A stretch of 64,000 bases of DNA, from the NCBI RefSeq assembly GCF_900696085.1, contig NZ_CAADFC020000033.1, positions 124,001-188,000 on the forward strand, read 5' to 3'. A model generated the notes under the pieces. It worked only from the letters and a program-made list of their open reading frames with translations, did no database searches and was not told the origin of the DNA. A program made the position numbers and the translations under genes. The stretch is from Bradyrhizobium ivorense. Its GTDB lineage: Bacteria > Pseudomonadota > Alphaproteobacteria > Rhizobiales > Xanthobacteraceae. Shown here piece after piece: positions 26,101 to 34,777 of this stretch (position 1 is its first letter; every line of letters starts with the position of its first letter).

Positions 26101-27513
26101 CGTGGACGTGCCGATCTCCAGCCGCTCGATCCTGGCGTTGCCGCCAAGATCTGTGTCGCCGTGGAGCACGAGCGATGCGGTGCCGCCGATCGCTGCTGCC
26201 AGACCGGCATCGCGCGGCGCGATGCCGGAGGCGCGCAGGTTCGCGTCCAGAATGATACGCGTCGCAAGATCGCCGGCTTCGGTACGCGGGACAGCCGTGA
26301 CGGAAGCGTCCAGCGTGTCGACGCCTGCGTCCGGCAGACGAGCGCCCGACAGCGCGAGCTTGACCGAGCCCGTGGGAGCCTTGAGGGGGCCGTTGACGCG
26401 CGCGTCGAAGACGAGGCTGCGGATAGAACCCTGGTCGGTTTCGGTCAGTTCACCGTTGCTTGGCAGGGCGCGGATAGACGCCGCGAAATCCATCATCTTG
26501 TCGGCCCCGAGCAGACCCTTCGCATCGAGCTGCGCAAGATGGCTTGTGAGCGTCAGCCCATTCAGCGCAACGCTTCCATCGTCGCCGATACGCGTCATGC
26601 TCTCGAGATTGGTTTCTCCGGCAAAGACAGGCGCGGCAATCGCCGGCAGCAGCGGCCCGAAATGGCTGGAAAGCCGGGTTGCGAGTACGCGGCCGCTCCC
26701 TTCCCGATCGAGCGTGATCGTGCCGGTCGCATCGATCGTGGGGCCGGCCTGCAACTTCAAGGCACCACGAAAGCTGTCGAGCGTGCCCCGGCCTCCGAGC
26801 GCGAACGAAACAGGCGGTTCGCCCGGCAGATGGCCGAGCTTGGACATGAGCCCGTGCGCGGGCTCGTCGAGCGTGACGTTGAGCGTGAGTGCATTTCCCT
26901 GTGGAACGTAAGCGAGAGCGGCCTTGAAGCGGCCAGGAAAATCCTGGCGGGTGGCGTCGAGATTGAATACGAGCCCTTCCGAGGGCGAGCCGAGTTCGGT
27001 ATTGCCGGTCGCCCTGACCTTCAGCCCCTCGCCCAGAATGGACTGTCCCAGCGTCAGGGCATGCAGGTCGAAAGCCTTCACCTGCACCTTCACCGGAAGG
27101 TCCGGCAGGATCGGCTGATCGGACTCCGCGACCGGTTGATCGGACGGCAGCGGCTTTCGCCTGATCTCAAGCGTACCAATCTCGAGGCGGTCGATCTCCA
27201 GTCGCCCCAGCAGCAGTGCGCTGCGTCGCCAGACGAGGCGCGCCTTGTCGAGCGTCAGCCAGACTCCGTCCTTGTCGGTGATGCTAACGTCGCGGACCGT
27301 TGCATCAGAGGACAGCACACCATCGACGGCGCCGACATGGACCTGGGTCGCCGGCGTCGAGAGCGTCCGCGAGACGAGGCCTGCCAACACGTCCTGCTGG
27401 TTCTCTCCGCCTCGCACCAGCATTCCGTAGAGCACGACGCCGAGCACCGCGGCAGCGACGAGGCCCAGGGCCGCGACGGCTGAACCGATGATGAGCGGCC
27501 GACTGATGCGCAT
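23164..27513 (-). CDS. tamB: Translocation and assembly module protein TamB
   Basis: Very large inner-membrane-anchored periplasmic protein, 1449 residues, with an N-terminal membrane anchor (LIIGSAVAALGLVAAAVLGV), a long repetitive beta-rich body typical of AsmA/TamB bridge proteins and the C-terminal TamB (DUF490) domain, ending in TSVGVGTRFEW as expected for docking to the outer membrane partner. It spans the periplasm to work with TamA in assembling outer-membrane proteins and, in current models of this family, moving lipids. The gene starts directly at the tamA stop with a 1-base overlap (TGATG). The length matches other alphaproteobacterial TamB proteins. Confidence 0.95.
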   Translation of the reverse strand: MRISRPLIIGSAVAALGLVAAAVLGVVLYGMLVRGGENQQDVLAGLVSRTLSTPATQVHVGAVDGVLSSDATVRDVSITDKDGVWLTLDKARLVWRRSALLLGRLEIDRLEIGTLEIRRKPLPSDQPVAESDQPILPDLPVKVQVKAFDLHALTLGQSILGEGLKVRATGNTELGSPSEGLVFNLDATRQDFPGRFKAALAYVPQGNALTLNVTLDEPAHGLMSKLGHLPGEPPVSFALGGRGTLDSFRGALKLQAGPTIDATGTITLDREGSGRVLATRLSSHFGPLLPAIAAPVFAGETNLESMTRIGDDGSVALNGLTLTSHLAQLDAKGLLGADKMMDFAASIRALPSNGELTETDQGSIRSLVFDARVNGPLKAPTGSVKLALSGARLPDAGVDTLDASVTAVPRTEAGDLATRIILDANLRASGIAPRDAGLAAAIGGTASLVLHGDTDLGGNARIERLEIGTSTVQATYTGNVSADRLHGRATGVLPDLGYFADLAGLKLKGSAAFGIDLDADLQHGGFDARMSGTGEGLATGLAALDGVAGSRLALTADVSADGRDTYTVREVSLDGAHIAVRAKGTVARETSDLSARVDFPSLSAVDARLTGAGVLDVGLTGGLARPGVSFAASVDRATAMRRPIAHLELAVTVNDINGPCAVDARLDGSVDGKPARGVVQVSRRSPDRDDREAAAFAGWDAKTLDVEIGSVSLKGAGTVDTQNLARGQVRFAAGALADLSPLALAELAGSASLDLAASVDGGQQSVRLVGKGAGIRAAGAAIRSFDLRADGADLYSHPVLNADAKVNGAAFGGQTVSNIMLTSKGNADGSTIVLSAKAAGFDLDAAGALASRDRTRFDLNRFTARRGAQAIALQGPASFTLDDGTVLIEHLALGIGSGRFTVDGKAGKALDLKGVASAIPLGAADVVMPGLGLAGTLDASARIAGSASAPVGQYKVAVKQLTAPQTRSAGLPPIDIAADGRLDGSRASLNTTVAAGKAGAITASGMVPLDAAGPIALTAKGRVDAAVANAALSASGRTVSGTVALDARIGGTRAKPQIGGVATLSGGAFRDSLLGTRLDGIEAKITAEGERIIVERLAAATPNGGTLSGFGQVRLAPDAGFPGTVSIRGQQATLAAGALATAQANLALDVTGALARDPRIAGRIDLTRVNVDIPDRLPSTLKPIDGVDHVNASGQAAARLAAVRKVEALKGSKGRAALFNAALDVAVSAPNHVFIHGRGVTAELGGSVHVGGTTNSPVTKGAFSLYQGQLVVLGKTLTFTKGNLSFNGDLAPELDFAAELKASDITAQVGISGPAAAPVFAFHSQPELPQDEILSRILFQKASGSLTSSQALQLAGAAAQFASGGEGTVDRMRRSLGVDNLDVGAGASGPMVGASRAIGDRLSVGVRTGASPSQSGVSANVDVTRHIRVESDVDAKGSTSVGVGTRFEW

Positions 27514-29534
27514 CAGAAAGCTTGCCCAATGCTGACGTAGATCGCGTAACGGCTATCGCCTGGGCGAGGGTTCAACGGAGTCGCGACATCGAGGCGGATC
27601 GGGCCGACCGGTGTGAGATAACGCAAGCCAAGTCCGGCTCCGTAGCCCACATAGTTGTCGAAGCCTGGCAGCGATGATCGGGAGGCGGTGCCAAAGTCGA
27701 AGAATGGCACGAGGCCGATGGTGGGCGTGATCCTCACCCGCACTTCGGCGGAGCCCTCGATCAGGCTGCGACCACCGGTGATTTGACCGAACATCATCGG
27801 CGAAATGGTGTTAAACCCGTAGCCGCGCACGGATCCGCCGCCGCCAGCGAAGAAGCGATGCGCATCCGGTATCTCGGAAAGCGGCGCGCCCGCAAGCGAG
27901 CCTGCAGCCAACCGACCCGCCAGAACGTAGTCGGCCTGCTCGTCGAGCGCATAATAGGCCGAGCCCGCAACCCGCGCTTCGAACAGATCGATCGTGGAAC
28001 CCATCAGCTTCGGATAGGCATTGACGGTCGCCGAGAGGCGCACACCGCGCGTGGGATCGAGCGGATTGTCTGTGGTGTCGTAGCGGCCGGTCGCCGTGAA
28101 GCCAATCAATGTCGCATCGACGCGCCCCAGTACGTCCTGCGATTTCGATTGCTCGACCTGAAGACCGGCCTGCAGCGAAGCCGCCTCCGAAAAGCGATGG
28201 ATCACGCCGAACGTGCCGCGCACCGTGTCGTCAGTGTAACCGCCGAGGTCGTTGTTGCCGACACGCTCGCGGAACGCAGTGGCCTCGATCAGAAGATCGT
28301 TGGCCGTCCCGAACAAGCCTGGCTTGATGAAGGTACCGGTAAACCGTGCGCCGAAATCCGAGGCGCGCAGATTATTAAAGCCGGTGAAGGACGTGCCGTC
28401 GATCCGTTGCAGGAGCGAAGCGGATGCCTCGAGCCTCAGGCGCTCGCCGCCGCCGAATATGTTCCGATCCTCGTAATAGCCGGCAATGCCGGGACCATCG
28501 ACGGTGGAATATTTTGCCGAGAGGCCCACCGCGTGCCTGGGCCTTTCCGTCAAATCGATGAAGACCGGCAGATTGCCATTGGCATCGAGCTTGTCGGCCT
28601 CGCGGACGCGAATTCCCCCGATGGCCGGGATCTTTGCGATCGAAGTTTTCGCCAAGGCAAGTCGCTCCGGCGAGTAGGGCTCGCCTTCCCTCAGATAGAC
28701 GTGCGTGGCCACCACTCGCGGATCGACGTCTCCGCCCGAGATCGTCACGGCGCCGATGCCGGCCTTGGGACCTGCTTCGACCCGCAGCCGAAGGTCCATC
28801 GCGGCGGCCGCATGATCGACGGTGGCCTTGACGTCGGCGATCTTCGCAAGCGGATGTCCGTTGCTGCGGAACCAGTCAACAAGCTTCACCTGCGCGGCGC
28901 GCAGGTCGGCCGAGACCGCTGGATCGCCGGATTTCAGCGCAAAGGCGCGGCGCGGCAACCCATGCGGCGCCTGGTCGCGCGAGTAGTCCACCTCGACGGT
29001 GCGCAGCTTGAACAACGGGCCGAGTCGCGCAGCAACCTTGATGGGAACGACCGTTCGATTGCGAAAGGTGTCGGCGCGACGCGCTGCGGCGGCGAGGCCG
29101 GTCTCATCGAGGGATACTGGAACTCCATCCACCGTGACATCGATCTCAGCGTTGTAATGACCAAGCCCCCAAAGGGCATCGAGCAGCGGATTGATATCAG
29201 CCTGAAGCCGGCGCGCGAGGCCTTCGCCGTCCGGCGGCGGTTCCTGTCGAAGGCGATAGGTGCCGGAGGCATCGCGCAACATCCGCTCGGCGTCGCTATC
29301 GCTCTTGCCGTCCGGCGTTTTGGCTTCGATCTCCAGCCGATAGGACAGTGTCGTGGCGCTGACCGGCGGCGGATCGTCGGAACCGAAGAGGCCAAAGAGA
29401 TCCAGCGCGTGAGCCTGCTCGCACAGCGAGCAACCGGCGACAGCCACGCAAGCCAAATGCAGAATGCGCCCCGCCGCAGCGCTGAAATATCTTCGCCTTG
29501 CCTGCCCCGACAAGAGCGGCAGGCATCGTCGCCC
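27513..29534 (-). CDS. tamA: Outer-membrane TamA (BamA/Omp85 family)
   Basis: Omp85-family outer-membrane protein. After a probable signal peptide (AAGRILHLACVAVAGCSL, cut near AHALDL) come POTRA-like repeats and a 16-strand barrel. The conserved barrel motif is FFAGGGGSVRGYGF, and the protein ends in the aromatic signature ISIGQAF-type (YAIYVSIGQAF). The start is uncertain: the frame is open to a GTG at 29639, and I take a GTG at 29534 because the signal peptide then begins normally; no candidate has a strong ribosome site. The gene is the first of a tamA-tamB pair. Confidence 0.87.
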   Translation of the reverse strand, partial: GRRCLPLLSGQARRRYFSAAAGRILHLACVAVAGCSLCEQAHALDLFGLFGSDDPPPVSATTLSYRLEIEAKTPDGKSDSDAERMLRDASGTYRLRQEPPPDGEGLARRLQADINPLLDALWGLGHYNAEIDVTVDGVPVSLDETGLAAAARRADTFRNRTVVPIKVAARLGPLFKLRTVEVDYSRDQAPHGLPRRAFALKSGDPAVSADLRAAQVKLVDWFRSNGHPLAKIADVKATVDHAAAAMDLRLRVEAGPKAGIGAVTISGGDVDPRVVATHVYLREGEPYSPERLALAKTSIAKIPAIGGIRVREADKLDANGNLPVFIDLTERPRHAVGLSAKYSTVDGPGIAGYYEDRNIFGGGERLRLEASASLLQRIDGTSFTGFNNLRASDFGARFTGTFIKPGLFGTANDLLIEATAFRERVGNNDLGGYTDDTVRGTFGVIHRFSEAASLQAGLQVEQSKSQDVLGRVDATLIGFTATGRYDTTDNPLDPTRGVRLSATVNAYPKLMGSTIDLFEARVAGSAYYALDEQADYVLAGRLAAGSLAGAPLSEIPDAHRFFAGGGGSVRGYGFNTISPMMFGQITGGRSLIEGSAEVRVRITPTIGLVPFFDFGTASRSSLPGFDNYVGYGAGLGLRYLTPVGPIRLDVATPLNPRPGDSRYAIYVSIGQAF

Positions 29535-29900
29535 CACGATTTGCTTGATGGTTCCGCTCCGCACTCGCCTGTTGACACAACCCGGGTCTTTGCAACTTGG
29601 GTCCGGCGATCCCCTGTCTCCGCATTCAACAGGCACCACACGTGAAATTGATAAACATCATGATGGACAATGTAGGGCATCAATAAAATCGCCTTCGTAA
29701 TCCTCTATTGATCGAACAAAGACCGCGACGTTCAAAAAAGCTCCGCAATTCAAGTACGCTCGCCGAAAACGTTACTCTTCAAAACCTGTTCCTCATCCGA
29801 AGAGCAGCGCGCGCAACGCGCTGGCATTGTGGCGTTTGGACGGCATTCCGTGATTGGGTTCTCCCAGACCGTCTTGCAACGCGAGGGTCCACATCGGAAC
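29535..29900. other. Upstream region of tamA, no gene seen
   Basis: About 260-370 bp, depending on the tamA start, with no supported gene. It is AT-richer than its surroundings, as expected for a promoter. TTGATAAACATCAT at 29648-29661 resembles an FNR/FixK box with one mismatch, but it lies only 9-114 bp from the possible starts and I do not count it in the box series. Confidence 0.4.
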
Positions 29901-30332
29901 TCACCGCAGCGAGATCGTAAGTCCGCCCAGATTTGCAGCGAATTCGAGCCCCGCTTTCGGCCCTTTGAGCGTAAGCAGAACTCCGTGCTCGTTGCGCATG
30001 CTCACGCCGCCGACGCCGGCGGCCCAGGCGCCGCCTCCCCCGACCAGCGTATAGCTGCCGGCGAAATCGTTGACCTCCCTGATGCCTGCGGCAGTGCCTT
30101 CCAGCCAGGTCACCGAGGCGCCCGCGCTTATGCCGAGGCTGAAGCCAGACACGCTGAACCGATAGTGCCGCCCACGGTAGCTCAGCGTGCCGCTCCCACC
30201 GCCGCCACCGACGACGAGGGCCGCCTTGACGAACTTGACCTGGACGTGGCCGGTCGCCTGTGCGGCGCATGGCGAGGCCGCCAGGACGATTGCCACAAGC
30301 GCCAGCAGGACGGAACGGATCATGCATCGCAT
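29901..30332 (-). CDS. Small secreted glycine-rich protein, paralogue of 36787-37221
   Basis: Protein of 143 residues with a signal peptide (VLLALVAIVLAASPCAAQA). The mature part is made of short beta-like repeats rich in glycine: VVGGGGGSGTLSYRGRHYRF, GFSLGISAGAS, GSYTLVGGGGAWAAGVGGV and LTLKGPKAGLEF. I do not know the family. It clearly shares its pattern with the protein at 36787, including RGxHYxFxVSGxSxG and GVxLxLxGPKxGxE. The ATG at 30332 has GAGGGGG upstream. It is the third gene of a minus-strand run behind DUF3300 and DUF2950 genes (22 bp gap), so it is likely expressed from the FixK-type box at 33010 and located in the periplasm or outer membrane. Confidence 0.75.
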   Translation of the reverse strand: MRCMIRSVLLALVAIVLAASPCAAQATGHVQVKFVKAALVVGGGGGSGTLSYRGRHYRFSVSGFSLGISAGASVTWLEGTAAGIREVNDFAGSYTLVGGGGAWAAGVGGVSMRNEHGVLLTLKGPKAGLEFAANLGGLTISLR

Positions 30333-30353
30333 CACTGCAGCCCCCTCTTTCGC

Positions 30354-31286
30354 TCAGGGATTTGTCAGGTCCACTTTCTTCCAGGTGTGATCCGGATCGA
30401 ACACGATCATGCGCTTGGCGATGAAATCGGTGCGTGAGCCGAGATCCTTCTGGTAGACCGTTCCGGTGTGGTTGACGAGGAACGTCATGACGCCAGAATT
30501 GGCGTATTCGGCCGGATAGGCGACCAGGGCAAATCCACCGATCATCTTGCCCTTCACAACATAGTTCAGCGCGCCGCCCGGGGCGTCGGAGCCCTGCGCC
30601 TTCAGGATCCGATAATAGTATCCGTGGTACGGCGTGCCCTGCTCGCCGACCTTGTAGCCTTCCGCCGTGGCCTGGGCCGCCAGTTCACCGAGCGGGCTCG
30701 GATCCTTGTCGTCGCGCCAGAACAATCCGTCGGTCTTGCCCGGGTTGCTGACGATGCGCTGGGCATAGGCGCCGATGCCATCGCCGCGATCCTTTTCGGC
30801 GTATTCGTTCTGGGCGTCGACATAGGCAAGACAGGTCTGGATCGCAGCGAGCTCGTTGCGGCCGATCCTGCGGTAGAGGATTTCCCGGCGTCCCGCAGCC
30901 GCGTCAAAACTCCAGCCGCCATGGTTGTTGACGAGCGGAATCGGGAACGGAAAATCGTCCGCGCCCAGGATCAGGATGGCCTTCTTGTTGCCGTCGGCCT
31001 TGATCGAATGCCTGGCGTCGTAGGCGGACAGAAAGCTCTGCCGCGCGTTGGCGTCGGCGACATCGTCGCCCGACTCGATGATATCGGCAGCATCGCGGCC
31101 AAGCACCTTCAGCATGGCCCGACTGGTGCCGGCCTTGACCGCGGTTGCCAGGGCGGACGCCGCGTCTTCCGGATTGGGGAAGCCTTGCTGGGCGCGTGCT
31201 GGCGACAGCAGCAGCGCGAGCGCCGCTGCTGCGGCAAGGCCGATGGAAGCAATGCGATCAAATCGCGCGTGCGAAGAGCCTGTCAT
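30354..31286 (-). CDS. DUF2950 family secreted protein
   Basis: Exported protein of 310 residues with a signal peptide (IGLAAAAALALLLSPARA) matching the DUF2950 family. Recognisable segments are FPNPEDAASALATAVKAG, FPIPLVNNHGGWSFDAAAGR, and a C-terminal part with GTPYHGYYYRILKAQG and GKMIGGFALVAYPAEYANSG. The function of the family is unknown, though its members usually sit beside DUF3300 genes, as here. The start shares ATGA with the end of the DUF3300 gene, so both are translated together, probably in the periplasm. Confidence 0.88.
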   Translation of the reverse strand: MTGSSHARFDRIASIGLAAAAALALLLSPARAQQGFPNPEDAASALATAVKAGTSRAMLKVLGRDAADIIESGDDVADANARQSFLSAYDARHSIKADGNKKAILILGADDFPFPIPLVNNHGGWSFDAAAGRREILYRRIGRNELAAIQTCLAYVDAQNEYAEKDRGDGIGAYAQRIVSNPGKTDGLFWRDDKDPSPLGELAAQATAEGYKVGEQGTPYHGYYYRILKAQGSDAPGGALNYVVKGKMIGGFALVAYPAEYANSGVMTFLVNHTGTVYQKDLGSRTDFIAKRMIVFDPDHTWKKVDLTNP

Positions 31287-32953
31287 CGTGATGCCTCCGA
31301 CGGGGATGGAATCTTTGCGCCGGCGGCAAGCCAGTCGTTGTAACTCCGGAACTTGAGTCCGAGCCTGTCGTAATAGACCCTGAGATAGCCGTCGGCGCCG
31401 CGTGTCACCGCCGCCGGCATGATCTGCTCGACCTCCTGCGCCATCACGCCGACATAGGCCTTGCTGCTGCCGAGATAGCTGAAGCGGTAGTAGCCGAGGC
31501 CGTTGGCGAGATGGCCAAGCAGTTCGATATCGTGCTTGAGCGCGATGTCGGAACGCCGTCCACCGCCACCGCCGCGGAAGCCTCCACCTCCGCCGCCGCG
31601 GAAACCGCCGCCACCGCCCGCACTGAATCCGCCACCGCCACGGCCCGCGAAGCCGCCACCGCCATAGCCACCTCCGCCACGCGGCATGCTCGCCATGCTC
31701 GACCGGCCGCGCGCCGATGCGGCTGAAGCCGCCCGGCTGGATGACACGTTCATGGCGCCGCCGCGATTGCCCCCGCCACGATTGCCGGCGCTCCGGTTGG
31801 CCGTGCCGGCGCCGCCCCGGTTGGCGGCCTTGGCGCGGTCGCCGCCCTTGGCGCGATCTGCCCCGCCGGCGCGGTCGCCGCCGCCGGGCCGATCGCGAGA
31901 ACCGGCACGATCTCCACCGCGATCCCCGGCCCGGTCGCCGGCTCGATCACCCGCCCGATCAGCCGCACCCGCACGATCTCCGCCACCCGGCCGATCCTGG
32001 TTGGGACGCAGCACCTGCTGCCCGTCGCGACCGCGAAAATCCATCCGGTTCGAGGCGCCGGCCTTGATGTTGTTATTGCCGAAGCGCTGTTGAACGTTGG
32101 TGTTGTTATAGCGCACGCCCTGCCGATGCAGTGAATTGTGCTGCCAGCCATTTCCGATGTTGGTGGTACGGTGATTGACGTAGACGTTGCGGTTGCCCCA
32201 GTTACAGCCGCCGCCCCAATAATTGCCCCATCGCCCGATCGCCCAACCGGCACCGAAGGCGAGGCCTGCTGCGACCACGCCGGCGCCGATGTAGGACGGA
32301 TAGCCGAAATAATACGGCGGGTAGTCTGCATAGGGCCACGCCCCGTAGACTGTCGTCGGCTCGTAGTAGGGCACGTATATCGTATTGGGATCGGTCTGCT
32401 CGATGACGATGACCTGCTTGTTCTCCTGCGTCTGCACGCTCACTTTCTGCTGCTTGGTCGTCACCAGCTTGTTGTTGGCCTGCGCCTTGCTGCGCAGCCG
32501 CTGGATCGCATCCATGACATCGGCCTGTTGGGCCAGCACGGCATCGCCGAGATTCTTGGTCCAATCGATCTTGTCGCTCATCATCGAGAGCACGTCGGCC
32601 GTGCTCGCGAGCGCCTTCACGCTGTCGTCCCAGGCCTGCTTGTCGACCTCGGCCTTCAGCGCGTCCCCCTTGAGCGTCTCGCGCTCTTTCAGCCAGCGAT
32701 CGGCCTGCACGACCTCGAGCGGATAGGTCGATGCCGCCAGCACGTTGGCCAGCAGCGAGTCCGGATAGAGCGCAATCGGCGCCACCAGGGCTTCCAGCTG
32801 TTCAGGCTTCAGGAGCTGATCGGCCGGCTGGGCTGATGCGGCGGCCGGCTGGCTAGCCTGGGCCGGCGGCTTGTCGGTGGTTTGCGCAACCGCCGCAACG
32901 GGGACTAGCGACGACAGCACGAGCGCGAGCAGGATCTTGCCCGGACGGAACAT
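31283..32953 (-). CDS. DUF3300 protein with RAGD-repeat linker and C-terminal S74-type chaperone domain
   Basis: Exported protein of 556 residues. Layout: signal peptide 1-24; DUF3300 domain about 50-230 (PEQLEALVAPIALYPDSLLA, STYPLEVVQADRWL); a Tyr/Pro and Gly/Trp stretch; a low-complexity linker with repeated DRAGDRAGDRAGDRGG units at about 335-380; Gly-rich FRGGGGGG repeats; and a C-terminal domain of about 89 residues beginning at Ser468 (SDIALKHDIELLGHLANG, VGVMAQEVEQIMPAAVTR). That end matches the intramolecular chaperone/peptidase S74 pattern and keeps the Ser and Lys used for self-cleavage. The ATG at 32953 follows GGAGG. A FixK-type box stands 57 bp upstream, and DUF2950 follows with an ATGA overlap. 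Confidence 0.87.
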   Translation of the reverse strand: MFRPGKILLALVLSSLVPVAAVAQTTDKPPAQASQPAAASAQPADQLLKPEQLEALVAPIALYPDSLLANVLAASTYPLEVVQADRWLKERETLKGDALKAEVDKQAWDDSVKALASTADVLSMMSDKIDWTKNLGDAVLAQQADVMDAIQRLRSKAQANNKLVTTKQQKVSVQTQENKQVIVIEQTDPNTIYVPYYEPTTVYGAWPYADYPPYYFGYPSYIGAGVVAAGLAFGAGWAIGRWGNYWGGGCNWGNRNVYVNHRTTNIGNGWQHNSLHRQGVRYNNTNVQQRFGNNNIKAGASNRMDFRGRDGQQVLRPNQDRPGGGDRAGAADRAGDRAGDRAGDRGGDRAGSRDRPGGGDRAGGADRAKGGDRAKAANRGGAGTANRSAGNRGGGNRGGAMNVSSSRAASAASARGRSSMASMPRGGGGYGGGGFAGRGGGGFSAGGGGGFRGGGGGGFRGGGGGRRSDIALKHDIELLGHLANGLGYYRFSYLGSSKAYVGVMAQEVEQIMPAAVTRGADGYLRVYYDRLGLKFRSYNDWLAAGAKIPSPSEASR

Positions 32954-33009
32954 TGCAACCTCCATCGACGACGATGGCGGGCAGCATCGGATACGGGCAT
33001 CGCAGCCCC

Positions 33010-33023
33010 TTGATCAAGATCAA
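33010..33023. promoter_or_regulatory. FixK/FNR-type box for the DUF3300 operon
   Basis: TTGATCAAGATCAA, a perfect TTGAT-N4-ATCAA, 57 bp before the DUF3300 start on the minus strand. Confidence 0.75.
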
Positions 33024-33107
33024 GGAAAGTCGTGTTGCTTCAATCTCGCAAATTGCCTGGTTGCTGCGACGCAAGATCCACGCATCGATTGTGGACCCGG
33101 AAACCGT

Positions 33108-33521
33108 CTAGATCTTGCAGCGGTAGTACGTGGCGTCCATCCCCTCAACACCGGGGAACTGCCGCGTGATGGTGTTATCGTCGACGGTCTTGAGAAAGAA
33201 TTGCACGTTGGACATCATGATCCCCTGTGCACAGCCGACGATGATATTGATCGTCTGCCCCTCGTCCTTGCGCGACTTGATCGCGCAAATCTCGAACTTG
33301 CCTCTCAACCGGTCGGCCTCCACGATGAATCCCTTGCCGTAGACGCCGGAGAGGTTTCTGAAGGTGACCTGGTTCGCCCGCCCCTTGCGGATGAACACCT
33401 TACCGCATTGGTCCGCGCTCGTGGCCCATGCGCCGGTGAGCTCGAACGCATGGGCGCAATCCGGCAGTACGAGGATCGTGCTCGCCACGACGATCGCGCG
33501 AATCCTGTAGCCTGGGTTCAT
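33108..33521 (-). CDS. Small secreted protein of unknown function
   Basis: Protein of 137 residues with a signal peptide (IRAIVVASTILVLPDCAHA). The mature part starts FELTGAWATSADQCGKVFIR and has Cys residues at several points (DQCG, FEICAIK, VGCAQG, YYRCKI) that could form disulfides. I do not recognise the family; similar small proteins of rhizobia are annotated only as hypothetical. It is downstream of the HlyD-type gene (23 bp), in the same direction, and so probably belongs to the operon starting at 35213. Confidence 0.75.
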   Translation of the reverse strand: MNPGYRIRAIVVASTILVLPDCAHAFELTGAWATSADQCGKVFIRKGRANQVTFRNLSGVYGKGFIVEADRLRGKFEICAIKSRKDEGQTINIIVGCAQGIMMSNVQFFLKTVDDNTITRQFPGVEGMDATYYRCKI

Positions 33522-33544
33522 CCGACACCTCCCCGTTGCGCGCG

Positions 33545-34777
33545 TCAGTGACCGCTCAGCACGAGCGTCTGGATCGGCAGCAGCAGGGCCTGGATCCGAA
33601 GCAGCAATGCATGAACCAGCGCGGTGGCGTCGACGGCGTGCAGGGCAAAGCCCTTCAACGCGCCGGTTTTCGGATCGGAAATCTCGTCATGGTTGCTGGT
33701 GTAGGCATTGACGATGCAACTGCTGCCCGGCGTCACGCCGTCAAGCCCGCCCTTGTAGAGCGGCTCGAGGAACACGAGGATCGAACCTGGCTTTTGCAGA
33801 TTCTGCGGATCGATCAACAGCTCGCTGGCGCGAAACTGGCCGGTGGCGATGAAATCCTGCACGCTGGTAACGACCAGCGGAATGATCACCCACGGCTTCG
33901 ACATGCAGGTGGCTTCCGCGATCATACCGGGCTTCATCACCTGGGCTTCGATCTGCCCGAACCCCGCCTGCAACCTGTTCCGGCCGGCTTCGTCCGGTAT
34001 CAGAATTCCGGCCGGCCGCATGATCTGAGCGACGAGGTCTCCGGGTCGAACGAGGAATTGCTCGACGCGGCCATCGACGCCGGCACGCACGAAGGTCTTG
34101 TCGAGGTCCACCTGCGCCTGCGCCTGCGCGGCCTCGGCGCTTGCCTTCTCCGCCGGTAGGAGCGTAGAGACGCGCAGCATCGCCGATTCCCTGACGGCGT
34201 TGGCGGCATCGACGCCGGACTGCCGCTGATCGACCAGGACCTGCAGCTTGTCGATGTCGCGCTGCGGCACGATGCCGGGATTGCGGCGCTGCAATTCGCT
34301 CTTCACATCCAGCTCGTCCCTGGCCTGCTGCAAGGAGGCTTTCGCCTCCCCGACCTGAGCGTCCGCCTTGACGACATCGGCCTTTGCCGAGATTAGCGAC
34401 GCATCCACCTCGGCGATCTTTCGCTTGGCGGTCTCGAGCGCGGCCTCTTGCCTCGAACTATCGAGCCGGAACAGAACGTCCCCCTTCTTGACCGCCGCGG
34501 TGAAGCCGACATTGACCTCGACGACCCGGCCGGAGCCTTCCGGGAGGATCGGCACCGTCCTGAAGTAGATCGCCGCGGCGGTGGTCGAGGGATGAAAGTA
34601 GAAGATCATCGTGATCAACGAGACCGTGAGCATCAGGCAGCCAGTGATACCCCACCTCAGTTCGTACCAGACCGAGAAGAACGTGATCTCCTTGCCGAAG
34701 CGCTTGCCTTGCCGATAGCGGCGGTAGAGGTAATCCGGCAGGATCGTAACCAGCGAGCAGATCATCAGCTCAAGCAT
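33545..34777 (-). CDS. HlyD-family membrane fusion / efflux adaptor protein
   Basis: Membrane-fusion protein of 410 residues. One N-terminal transmembrane stretch (GITGCLMLTVSLITMIFYF) follows a cytoplasmic basic segment (YRRYRQGKRFG). The biotinyl-lipoyl-like half-motif VVEVNVGFTAAVKKGDVLFR and a long alpha-helical hairpin of about 110 residues come next, then the second lipoyl part FVRAGVDGRVEQFLVRPGD. It would link an inner-membrane pump to the outside. No ABC or RND pump gene lies next to it. The ATG at 34777 overlaps the end of the small membrane protein gene by 8 bp, so the two proteins are probably made together. Confidence 0.86.
   Translation of the reverse strand: MLELMICSLVTILPDYLYRRYRQGKRFGKEITFFSVWYELRWGITGCLMLTVSLITMIFYFHPSTTAAAIYFRTVPILPEGSGRVVEVNVGFTAAVKKGDVLFRLDSSRQEAALETAKRKIAEVDASLISAKADVVKADAQVGEAKASLQQARDELDVKSELQRRNPGIVPQRDIDKLQVLVDQRQSGVDAANAVRESAMLRVSTLLPAEKASAEAAQAQAQVDLDKTFVRAGVDGRVEQFLVRPGDLVAQIMRPAGILIPDEAGRNRLQAGFGQIEAQVMKPGMIAEATCMSKPWVIIPLVVTSVQDFIATGQFRASELLIDPQNLQKPGSILVFLEPLYKGGLDGVTPGSSCIVNAYTSNHDEISDPKTGALKGFALHAVDATALVHALLLRIQALLLPIQTLVLSGH

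Noticed and set aside
25945..27483. 512-residue plus-strand frame inside tamB, along with other long opposite frames there
   Set aside because: Opposite to the real TamB protein; Arg/Pro/Gly-rich composition from reading GC-rich DNA backwards, with no domain.
27783..29645. 620-residue plus-strand frame opposite tamA
   Set aside because: Antisense shadow; the minus strand encodes a clear Omp85 barrel.
29648..29661. TTGATAAACATCAT as an eighth FixK/FNR box
   Set aside because: One mismatch in an AT-rich leader, and too close to one possible tamA start; a chance match is plausible.
31840..31990. Tandem repeats that could suggest a CRISPR-like or satellite array
   Set aside because: They are the codons of the RAGD repeats within the DUF3300 protein, in frame and without spacers.
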